This document shows, piece after piece, positions 1 to 5,318 of a stretch of 7,398 bases of DNA. The notes below the pieces were generated by a model, which saw nothing but the letters and a program-made list of their open reading frames with translations, was not told the origin of the DNA and did not search any database. Positions within the stretch are counted from its first letter, which is position 1; each line of letters opens with the position of its first letter. Origin of the DNA: JADGGV01 sp035715725. GTDB taxonomy: Bacteria > Gemmatimonadota > Gemmatimonadetes > Longimicrobiales > RSA9. The stretch covers positions 1-7,398 of the forward strand of contig DASTKT010000206.1 in the NCBI GenBank assembly GCA_035715725.1. Reading direction: 5' to 3'. A program made the position numbers and the translations under genes.

Positions 1-35
1 GCCCCGCCTCGCGGCGACGCCCCCGCCCGAACCGT

Positions 36-40
36 GGAGG
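36..40 (+). promoter_or_regulatory. Ribosome binding site GGAGG that fixes the hydrolase start
   Basis: GGAGG lies five bases before ATG at 46. An in-frame GTG at 34 overlaps this motif and has no comparable site of its own, so the ATG at 46 is the better start. This is seen directly in the sequence; use of the site is inferred. Confidence 0.7.
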
Positions 41-45
41 CCCGC

Positions 46-1011
46 ATGCCCGAGCCGCAGAAGCCCGTCCTCGACCCCACGACCCAGGCCTTCGTCGACG
101 CCCTCGCCGCCCAGGGCGGGGAGCCGATCTACAAGCTCCCGTACGGGAAGGCCCGCCAGGTCCTCGAGGACCTGCAGTCCGGCGACGTGGCCAAGCTCCC
201 CGCCGACATCGAGGACCGCACGCTGCCGGTCGGTCCGACCGGCTCGGTCCCGGTGCGCATCTACCGGCCGCAGGGGAGGCAGGGAACGCTCCCGGTCGTG
301 ATGTACTTCCACGGCGGCGGCTGGGTCCTGGGGAGCAAGAACACGCACGACCGCCTGCTCCGCGACCTCGTCAACCGCACCGATGCGGCCTTCGTCTTCG
401 TCGAGTACACGCCGTCGCCGGAGGCGCAGTACCCGGTCCCGACCGAGCAGGCGTACGCCGCCACGAAGTACGTCGCCGAGCACGGCGACGAGCTCGGCCT
501 GGACCCCAGCCGGCTCGCCGTCGCCGGAGACAGCGTCGGCGGCAACATGGCGACGGTCGTCGCGCTCCTCGCGAAGGAACGCGGCGGTCCGGAGATCGTC
601 TACCAGGCGCTCCTCTACCCGGTCACGGATGCCAGCTTCGACGACGCCTCCTACCATGCGTTCGCCGACGGACCGTGGCTGACGAAGCCCGCCATGCAAT
701 GGTTCTGGGACGCCTACGCGCCCGACACGCGGGACCGGCGGGACATCCAGGCCTCTCCCCTGCGCGCGACGCCGGACCAGCTCCGCGGCCTCCCGCCGAC
801 GCTCCTCATCACGGACGAAAACGACGTGCTCCGCGACGAGGGCGAAGCGTACGCCCGGAAGCTGATGCAGGCCGGCGTCGAGGTCACCGCCGAGCGCATC
901 CTCGGCACCATCCACGACTTCGCCATGCTGAACCCGATCGCGGACTCGCCGCCGACGCAGGGGGCGATACAGATGGCCGCGGACAAGCTGTCGGAGGCGC
1001 TGGAGGGGTAG
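46..1011 (+). CDS. Alpha/beta-hydrolase, HSL (family IV) esterase/lipase type
   Basis: This 321-residue protein should hydrolyse carboxylic esters, typically short-chain acyl esters in this family; the actual substrate cannot be read from sequence. The family marks appear in order: the oxyanion-hole motif HGGGW at residues 89-93, the nucleophile elbow GDSVGG with Ser163 (GDSAGG is more usual), the acid Asp260 in the DVLRDEG stretch, and His290 in IHDF (HGF is more usual). Length and motif spacing match complete bacterial HSL-type hydrolases. There is no signal peptide or membrane segment, so a cytoplasmic location is inferred. The start at 46 is chosen over GTG at 34 because of the GGAGG just upstream. 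It stands alone on the plus strand here and converges with the peptidase gene. The family call is firm; whether it acts on drugs, lipids or acetylated sugars is unknown. Confidence 0.95.
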   Translation: MPEPQKPVLDPTTQAFVDALAAQGGEPIYKLPYGKARQVLEDLQSGDVAKLPADIEDRTLPVGPTGSVPVRIYRPQGRQGTLPVVMYFHGGGWVLGSKNTHDRLLRDLVNRTDAAFVFVEYTPSPEAQYPVPTEQAYAATKYVAEHGDELGLDPSRLAVAGDSVGGNMATVVALLAKERGGPEIVYQALLYPVTDASFDDASYHAFADGPWLTKPAMQWFWDAYAPDTRDRRDIQASPLRATPDQLRGLPPTLLITDENDVLRDEGEAYARKLMQAGVEVTAERILGTIHDFAMLNPIADSPPTQGAIQMAADKLSEALEG

Positions 1012-1052
1012 AGCCCCGCGGAGCGCCGGCATTCGCGGGCCTCGGCGGGGCT
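1012..1052 (+). terminator. Candidate terminator hairpin after the hydrolase
   Basis: The 8-base arm AGCCCCGC at 1012-1019 is perfectly complementary to GCGGGGCT at 1045-1052, with a 25-base GC-rich loop. It begins directly after the TAG stop of the hydrolase. No T-run follows, so this is not a textbook Rho-independent terminator; it may instead stabilise the 3' end of the mRNA. Confidence 0.35.
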
Positions 1053-1147
1053 GCTCAGGGAGGCTCACCGGCGGGCGGGCGTCGGGGCGTTCCCGCCGAC
1101 CCCCGCGCGTCGGCGGTTCTCTTCGAGTGGATTTCAGGGAGCGGTCC

Positions 1148-1374
1148 GGGGTCGCGGGTCGCGTTCCCCGGGCGGGGGCGGGGGCACGCGCACGGGCACG
1201 GGTACGGGCAGCGGTCAAAATCGGATGCGCCCGGACCATCTCCGCGCGCATGGACCCGTCCGCGCGTTAGCCGAGGGCGAGGCCGGCGGGCGCGCATCGA
1301 CCCCTTCCCGTTCCCCAGCCCGTGCGCGTGCCCGCGCGCATGCCCGCTACCTCCGACCCGTGGCCCCCGACCCC
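1148..1374. repeat. GC-rich palindromic interspersed repeat, copy 1
   Basis: This is an imperfect inverted repeat between two convergent genes. A perfect 16-base pair GGGCACGCGCACGGGC (1182-1197) and its reverse complement (1318-1333) forms the core stem. The arms are rich in CACGGG/TACGGG units, and the outer ends read GGGGTCG and CGACCCC. The element is related to 7183-7379. Bases 1148-1160 equal 7186-7198 (13 of 13). Bases 1321-1351 match 7323-7353 at 29 of 31 positions. The wider stretch 1297-1351 against 7299-7353 matches at 46 of 55. The left halves also align through GCGCACGGG and ACGGGCA..GCGG. The middle (about 1221-1296) has no counterpart. No credible coding region is seen. It could be a MITE-like or REP/BIME-like element, and the ends are approximate. 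Confidence 0.65.
1170..1208 (+). other. G-run cluster with G-quadruplex potential
   Basis: Six G-runs of three to five bases lie in 39 bases: 1170-1172, 1174-1178, 1180-1184, 1194-1196, 1200-1202 and 1206-1208. Most spacers are one or three bases, with one of nine. This suits an intramolecular quadruplex in the left arm of palindromic repeat copy 1. Folding in the cell is inferred only. Confidence 0.4.
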
Positions 1375-1380
1375 TCGCCG

Positions 1381-1404
1381 AAAGGGCGGACCGGCTCGCC
1401 GCCC
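1381..1404 (-). terminator. Candidate terminator of the M13 peptidase gene
   Basis: Read on the minus strand, GGGCGG pairs with CCGCCC around a nine-base loop and is followed by TTT (AAA at 1381-1383). The six-pair stem is all G-C. It lies about 38 bases past the peptidase stop. The T-run is very short, so termination here is plausible but weak. Confidence 0.35.
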
Positions 1405-1441
1405 GTACCCGCCCCGCGCTCAGAGAATCGCCGTTCGTCGC

Positions 1442-3517
1442 CTACCAGATCTTCACCCGCTCCTCCGGCGCCCGGTACATCCGGTCCCCCGGCTTCACGT
1501 CGAACGCCTCGTAGAACGGGTCCAGGTTCGTGAGCGGCACGAACGCGCGGTACATCCCCGGCGAGTGCGGGTTCGTGAGCAGTTGGTTGCGCAGCGCCTC
1601 GTCGCGCATCTTCGTGCGCCACACCTGCGCCCAGCCGAGGAAGAAGCGCTGGTCGCCGGTGAAGCCGTCGATGACCGGCGCCTCCTTCCCGCCCAGCGAC
1701 ATCCGGTAGGCGCGGTACGCCACGGCCAGCCCGCTCAGGTCGCCGATGTTCTCGCCCAGCGTGAGGCGCCCGTTGATGTGCAGGGAGTCGATCGGCACGT
1801 ACGAGCCGTACTGGTCCGCGAGCTTCGTGGCGCGCTCCTCGAACGCCTTCGCGTCCGCCGCCGTCCACCAGTCGCGCAGGTTGCCGTCGCCGTCCGACTT
1901 GCGCCCCTGGTCGTCGAAGCCGTGGCTGATCTCGTGGCCGATGACCGCGCCGATCGCGCCGTAGTTCGTGGCGTCGTCCGCGTCCACGTCGAAGAACGGC
2001 GGCTGCAGGATCGCCGCCGGGAAGACGATCTCGTTGTTCGTCGCATTGTAGTACGCGTTGACCGTCTGCGGCGTCATCCCCCAACGCGAGCGGTCCACCG
2101 GCTTGCCGAGCCGATCGACCATGTCGTCATACGCGAAGGCGTTCGCGCGCATGACGTTGCCGAGCAGGTCGCCCGGCCGGATCTCGAGCGACGAGTAGTC
2201 GCGCCACTTGTCCGGGTACGCGATCTTGACCGTGAACTTCGCCAGCTTGGCCTGCGCCTGCGTCTTCGTCTCCGGGCTCATCCACTCGAGCGAGTCGATC
2301 CCCGCCCTGTACGCCGCGAGCAGGTTGCGCACGAGCGCGTCCATCCGCGCCTTCGCCTCCGGCTTGAAGTTCCGCTCGACGTACAGCTTCCCCGCCGCCT
2401 CGCCCAGCGCGCCCTCGACCTCGTCCACGCCCCGCTTCCAGCGCGGCCGCATCTCCTGCAGCCCCGCCAGCGTCTTGCCGCGGAAGTCGAAGCTCGCCTG
2501 CACGAACGCGCTCGGCAGCTCGTCCGCGTACGCGCTCAACAGCCGGTACGTCAGGTACTCCTGCCACGTCGAGACCGGCGTCGCCGACACGATCGCGTCC
2601 AGCGCCTGGAGGTAGTCCGGCTGCCGCACCACGACCTCCGTCGCCGCCCCGAGCCCGGCCGCCTTCAGGTAGCCGGCCCAGTCGAACGACGGCGTGAGCG
2701 CCGCGAGCTGCGCCACCGTCATCCGGTTGTACGTGGCGTTGCGGTCCCGGTTCTTCGCGCGCTCCCACTGCTTCTCCGCCAGCTTCGTCTCCAGGGCGAC
2801 GATGCGCTGCGCCGCGCCCGCGGGATCCGCCTGCCCGGCCAGCTCCAGCAGCCGGGTGACGTACGTCGCGTAAGCCTTGCGCGTGGCCTCTAGCTTCGCG
2901 TCCGGCCGCAGGTAGTAGTCCCGGTCCGGCATCCCCAAACCGGACTGGCTCAGCGTCACGATGTTCGCGCGCGAGTTCTTCTGGTCCGGCATCACCAGCG
3001 CCACGAACGGGCCGCTCACCCCCAGCCGCGCCAGGTGCGCCAGCGCGCCCGGCAGCTCCCTGGTCGACTTCAGCGTCGCCAGCCGCGCCAGCTCCCCCTG
3101 CAACCGCTTCAGCCCCAGCGACTCGATCGTCGCCGTGTCCATGAAGCTCGCGTACAGGTCGCCCACCTTCTGCAGCTCCGTCCCCGGCTTCGCGCCCGAC
3201 TGCGCCGCCTCCTCCACGATCCGGTGCAGCGCCGCGTCGCTCGCATCCTCCAGCGCGTTGAACGAGCCCCAGCTCGAGCGGTCCGCCGGGATTTGCGTCC
3301 GCTCCGCCCACCGCCCGCTCACGAAGCGCGAGAAATCGTCCTGCGGCCGCACCGTCCGGTCGAAGCCCGCGGTGTCGACGCCGAGCCCGCGCGCCGGCGA
3401 GGCCTTCCGCGCCGCCGCCTGTGCCTGCTGCGCGCCGGCCGGAGCCGCCGCCAGCATCCCCGCCGCCAGTCCGAGCACGCCGGCGACCCGGCTGAAGATT
3501 CGGGACCTGTCGCTCAT
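1442..3517 (-). CDS. Secreted M13 family (neprilysin-like) zinc metallopeptidase
   Basis: This 691-residue endopeptidase is expected to cut oligopeptides outside the cytoplasm. The start is a classical signal peptide: Arg-rich first ten residues, a hydrophobic stretch at about 11-27, and a likely cleavage after AGA near residue 29. The M13 N-terminal domain fills most of residues 45-430. The catalytic domain follows with NAYYN at 487-491, NEIVFP at 495-500 and the zinc motif HEISH at 528-532 (His528, Glu529, His532). GENIGD follows, with the third zinc ligand Glu589. His651 and Arg657 in HSPGMYR match the spacing of the neprilysin substrate-binding pair. The protein ends in RVKIW, close to the RVW ending usual in the family. 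Length is normal and no motif is missing. No Cys is present, so disulphides are absent, unlike animal neprilysins. The Shine-Dalgarno match is weak (GGAA nine bases before ATG); the signal peptide supports the start. The protein may be periplasmic or fully secreted. Confidence 0.96.
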   Translation of the reverse strand: MSDRSRIFSRVAGVLGLAAGMLAAAPAGAQQAQAAARKASPARGLGVDTAGFDRTVRPQDDFSRFVSGRWAERTQIPADRSSWGSFNALEDASDAALHRIVEEAAQSGAKPGTELQKVGDLYASFMDTATIESLGLKRLQGELARLATLKSTRELPGALAHLARLGVSGPFVALVMPDQKNSRANIVTLSQSGLGMPDRDYYLRPDAKLEATRKAYATYVTRLLELAGQADPAGAAQRIVALETKLAEKQWERAKNRDRNATYNRMTVAQLAALTPSFDWAGYLKAAGLGAATEVVVRQPDYLQALDAIVSATPVSTWQEYLTYRLLSAYADELPSAFVQASFDFRGKTLAGLQEMRPRWKRGVDEVEGALGEAAGKLYVERNFKPEAKARMDALVRNLLAAYRAGIDSLEWMSPETKTQAQAKLAKFTVKIAYPDKWRDYSSLEIRPGDLLGNVMRANAFAYDDMVDRLGKPVDRSRWGMTPQTVNAYYNATNNEIVFPAAILQPPFFDVDADDATNYGAIGAVIGHEISHGFDDQGRKSDGDGNLRDWWTAADAKAFEERATKLADQYGSYVPIDSLHINGRLTLGENIGDLSGLAVAYRAYRMSLGGKEAPVIDGFTGDQRFFLGWAQVWRTKMRDEALRNQLLTNPHSPGMYRAFVPLTNLDPFYEAFDVKPGDRMYRAPEERVKIW

Positions 3518-3608
3518 GGAGAGTATTTCCGGGGTCGAGGGATGTTGTGGGAACGGATGCGTTTACCGCGAACGCGGGGATTTGTGCCGGCCGCCCGGAC
3601 CGGCCTCC

Positions 3609-3682
3609 TGCTCCTGCTTCTCTGACCCCAATTCTCGCAGCTCGTTCGAGGCACGAGCGTGTAGGATCGAGCAGCAGGAGCA
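3609..3682. repeat. Nested inverted repeat upstream of the peptidase gene
   Basis: TGCTCCTGCT at 3609-3618 pairs perfectly with AGCAGGAGCA at 3673-3682. Inside this, GCTCGT (3640-3645) pairs with ACGAGC (3653-3658) around a seven-base loop. The sequence is locally repetitive in GAGCAG and CTCCTG units. On the minus strand it would lie in the leader of the peptidase mRNA if transcription starts further upstream. Its role is unknown. Confidence 0.45.
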
Positions 3683-3750
3683 CGAGCAGGAGAGCGCCCT
3701 TCCGCTAGGCCGGTCGCCGGATGTCGCGCAGCGCTCGCGGTGGGAATGTG

Positions 3751-3769
3751 GCCGGGCGTCGCGCCCGGC
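3751..3769. repeat. Tight palindromic hairpin, REP-like
   Basis: GCCGGGCG (3751-3758) and CGCCCGGC (3762-3769) form an eight-pair stem with a TCG loop. Thirteen bases of it, CGGGCGTCGCGCC at 3753-3765, recur at 5295-5307 on the far side of the IS, where they are part of another hairpin. The IS therefore sits between two related palindromes, as REP-type repeats often come in pairs. The REP interpretation is inference. Confidence 0.4.
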
Positions 3770-3815
3770 GGCGCGTGGACGCCGACGCCACGTTACCGGC
3801 GTTCCGCGCACCCGC

Positions 3816-3819
3816 TTAG
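3816..3819. repeat. Target site duplication TTAG, left copy
   Basis: TTAG directly abuts the left inverted repeat and is matched by TTAG at 5283-5286 abutting the right one. It fits the YTAR target known for IS701-family elements, which supports the element ends. Confidence 0.8.
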
Positions 3820-3835
3820 TACTACAACGACGGTT
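3820..3835 (+). repeat. IS terminal inverted repeat, left
   Basis: TACTACAACGACGGTT is the exact reverse complement of 5267-5282. With mismatches the match extends a few bases inward (about 19 of 22). It is expected to be a transposase binding and cutting site. Confidence 0.88.
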
Positions 3836-3870
3836 CATGATTTGCGGCGCTCCGAGGGCGACTCCGGCCC

Positions 3871-3875
3871 GGAGG
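3871..3875 (+). promoter_or_regulatory. Ribosome binding site GGAGG for the transposase
   Basis: GGAGG lies six bases before ATG at 3882. A further in-frame ATG at 3837 has no such site and overlaps the edge of the inverted-repeat region, so 3882 is favoured. Confidence 0.65.
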
Positions 3876-3881
3876 CTCGGG

Positions 3882-5267
3882 ATGGACAGCACGGATTTCG
3901 ATCGCCTCTACGAGGCGTTTGGGGCCTTCCACGCGCGCTTCGCCCCCTACTTCGGCCGGCGTGAGGCCCGAGAGCGCAGCGAGCAGTACGTGCGCGGGCT
4001 GCTGGTGCAGAAGAGCGAGCGAAGAAGCGCCGAGAACCTGGCCGAGGCGGTCCCGGGGGCCACACCGCGGGCGCTGCAGCGGCTCCTGACGGAGTCGCCC
4101 TGGCCGACCGAGCCGGTCGTGGGAGAGCTGCAGGCGTTCGTGGGCGAGCGCCTCAGCGACCCCGAGGGCGTCTTCATCCCCGATGAGACCGGCTTTTCCA
4201 AGCAGGGCAAGAAGTCTGTGGGGGTGACGCGGCAGTACTCGGGCACGCTCGGCCAGACGGGTAACTGCCAGGTCGGCGTCTTTCTCGCCTACGCCTCTCG
4301 GCACGGCCACGCCCTCGTGGACGGGCGGCTCTATATGCCCGAGCCCTGGACGCAGGATCCGGCACGGTGCCGCGCGGCCGGGGTCCCCGAAGCGCGGCTT
4401 GGCTTTCGCACCAAGCCGGAGCTGGCGCTGGAGAGCCTTCGTGCGGCGATCGCGCGGGGCCACCTGGAGGCTCGCTGGGTGACGGCGGATGAGGTGTATG
4501 GCAACTCGCCCAGCTTCCGCGACGGGCTTGATGCCTGTGGGCTCTTCTACGTGCTGGAAGTGCAGAGCACGATGCCGATCTTTGAGGAGTGGGCCGAGGC
4601 GCGGCTGCCGGTCTGGTCGGGCCGCGGCCGGCCGCCCACCCAGCGTCGCCTGGTGGCCGGGGCCAAGCCTGCGCGCAAAGTGCGTCAGGTGCGCGCGGGC
4701 CTGGCTCCGCGTGCCTGGCGGCGCCTCACGGTGGCCGAGGGAAGCCAGGGGCCGAGGCGCTACCGCTTCGCCGCCGTGCGCATCTGGGAGAGCCGAGGCA
4801 GGCTGCCCGGTCCAGGCGCGTGGCTACTCTTGCGGGAGAAGCCCGACGGGAGCGAGCCGCGCTTCTATCTCTCGAACGCCCCGCCGGAGACACCGCTCCA
4901 GAAGCTGGCGGAGGTGGCTTCGCTGCGCTGGGCGGTCGAAGAGGAGTTCCAGACGCTCAAGGGCGAGTGTGGGCTCGACGAGTACGAGGTGCGAAGTTGG
5001 GGCGCATGGCACCACCATGTGGTGCTGGCGTTGCTGGCCGGGGCTTTCCTCTTGGAGCTGGAGCAAAGCTGGGGGAAAAAGCAGCGCCATGCCCCGACAC
5101 CTCACCCGCCCGCAGGTGGCCCGCGTACGGGCGGAGTTACTACCCCACGAGCGCTGGACGACAGCCGAACTCCTGGCGTGGCTCTTGGCCACCCAGGAGA
5201 GGAACGAGCGGGCTCGCCGCTCGCACGCCAAACGCCGTCGGCTCAAAGCCCTGCGTATGCAGCGTAA
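3882..5267 (+). CDS. IS701-family DDE transposase (C-terminus displaced by a frameshift)
   Basis: As read, this is a 461-residue transposase of the IS701 (IS4-like, DDE) type that would cut and join the ends of its own element. The first catalytic Asp is Asp101 in PDETGF, followed by KQGKKSVGV typical of the family. The second is Asp203 in VTADEVYGNSP. The catalytic Glu is most likely Glu353, in the context RWAVEEEF, with Arg349 four residues before and Lys360 seven after, as in the IS4-type YREK signature. The Tyr position of that signature is Ala346. From about residue 398 the frame stops making sense (Pro/Gly/Thr-rich). The expected family C-terminus is found one frame over, ending at 5280. 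The start at 3882 follows GGAGG at 3871-3875; the open frame itself extends far upstream of the element and that part is not gene. The core is intact, so some activity cannot be excluded. A true indel, a sequencing error, or recoding would each explain the displaced end. Confidence 0.88.
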   Translation: MDSTDFDRLYEAFGAFHARFAPYFGRREARERSEQYVRGLLVQKSERRSAENLAEAVPGATPRALQRLLTESPWPTEPVVGELQAFVGERLSDPEGVFIPDETGFSKQGKKSVGVTRQYSGTLGQTGNCQVGVFLAYASRHGHALVDGRLYMPEPWTQDPARCRAAGVPEARLGFRTKPELALESLRAAIARGHLEARWVTADEVYGNSPSFRDGLDACGLFYVLEVQSTMPIFEEWAEARLPVWSGRGRPPTQRRLVAGAKPARKVRQVRAGLAPRAWRRLTVAEGSQGPRRYRFAAVRIWESRGRLPGPGAWLLLREKPDGSEPRFYLSNAPPETPLQKLAEVASLRWAVEEEFQTLKGECGLDEYEVRSWGAWHHHVVLALLAGAFLLELEQSWGKKQRHAPTPHPPAGGPRTGGVTTPRALDDSRTPGVALGHPGEERAGSPLARQTPSAQSPAYAA

Positions 5268-5280
5268 ACCGTCGTTGTAG
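5083..5280 (+). pseudogene. Out-of-frame C-terminal segment of the IS701 transposase
   Basis: In the +1 frame relative to the transposase, the sequence reads PRHLTRPQVARVRAELLP, later LLAWLLATQERNERARR, and ends RKPSL before TAG at 5278-5280. This basic, Arg-rich tail with an RNERARRSH-like run resembles the normal C-terminus of IS701-family transposases, as I recall the family. The displacement lies between about 5071 and 5091, at or next to GGGGGAAAAA (5071-5080). Deleting one base there would give one protein of about 465 residues whose stop lies inside the right inverted repeat. An ATG at 5089 is in this frame but has no good ribosome site, so independent translation is unlikely. Confidence 0.75.
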
Positions 5281-5282
5281 TA
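5267..5282 (-). repeat. IS terminal inverted repeat, right
   Basis: AACCGTCGTTGTAGTA is the exact reverse complement of 3820-3835. The stop codon of the displaced transposase tail (TAG, 5278-5280) falls within it, and the stop of the frame as read (TAA) ends at its first base. Confidence 0.88.
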
Positions 5283-5286
5283 TTAG
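5283..5286. repeat. Target site duplication TTAG, right copy
   Basis: This directly abuts the right inverted repeat and repeats the four bases at 3816-3819. In the reconstructed empty site GCACCCG would occur on both sides of TTAG (3808-3814 and 5287-5293). Confidence 0.8.
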
Positions 5287-5294
5287 GCACCCGA

Positions 5295-5312
5295 CGGGCG
5301 TCGCGCCGCCCG
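5295..5312 (-). terminator. Candidate hairpin after the helicase gene
   Basis: CGGGCG (5295-5300) and CGCCCG (5307-5312) form a six-pair stem with a six-base loop, starting about seven bases past the helicase stop on the minus strand. No T-run follows, so it may be a weak or Rho-assisted terminator, or a REP-like palindrome. It shares 13 bases with the hairpin at 3751-3769. Confidence 0.3.
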
Positions 5313-5318
5313 GAAGGG

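Larger units (their letters stand above)
3518..3819. other. Non-coding region upstream of the peptidase gene
   Basis: This stretch of about 300 bases between the peptidase start and the IS holds no convincing gene. Open frames across it lack family motifs and look like GC-driven background. It should contain the peptidase promoter, but I could not identify a -35/-10 pair with useful confidence. It contains the inverted repeats listed separately at 3609-3682 and 3751-3769, plus a shorter pair CGTGG/CCACG at 3774-3792. Confidence 0.6.
3820..5282 (+). mobile_element. IS701-family insertion sequence, complete, 1463 bp
   Basis: The element is bounded by perfect 16-base terminal inverted repeats and flanked by the four-base direct repeat TTAG. 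Length, target site and transposase all fit the IS701 family. It carries one gene that fills nearly the whole element on the plus strand. It has inserted about 36 bases past the helicase stop and about 300 bases upstream of the peptidase start, in a region without genes, so it breaks no obvious reading frame. Intact ends and an intact target duplication suggest a fairly recent insertion (inference). It may nevertheless be unable to move itself because its transposase reading frame is displaced near the 3' end. Confidence 0.93.

Noticed and set aside
34..45. GTG at 34 as the hydrolase start
   Set aside because: It overlaps the GGAGG that serves the ATG at 46 and has no ribosome site of its own.
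675..1514. A 279-residue plus-strand frame spanning the hydrolase end and the repeat region
   Set aside because: It overlaps the real hydrolase out of frame and runs through the palindromic repeat; composition is Arg/Pro/Gly-rich with no family features.
1322..2893. A 523-residue open frame on the plus strand across the peptidase gene
   Set aside because: It is antisense to a clearly real M13 peptidase, is extremely rich in Arg/Val/Leu without any motif, and reflects high GC content removing stops.
3636..3662. GTTCGAG followed by GC-rich sequence, reminiscent of a tRNA T-loop
   Set aside because: No 7-pair acceptor stem, D-arm or anticodon arm could be placed around it on either strand.
2127..3683. 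A 518-residue minus-strand frame overlapping the peptidase start
   Set aside because: Shadow of the peptidase in another frame; low-complexity Gly/Ala/Arg composition, no signal peptide or domain.
2961..3881. Upstream extension of the transposase frame to 2961
   Set aside because: It lies outside the left end of the IS and antisense to the peptidase gene; GGAGG at 3871-3875 and family length place the start at 3882.
5071..5091. Programmed -1 frameshift in the transposase at the A-run
   Set aside because: A -1 shift leads into a frame without any transposase-like tail, and the zero-frame codons GGG-AAA-AAG do not form a standard slippery heptamer; the needed displacement is +1.
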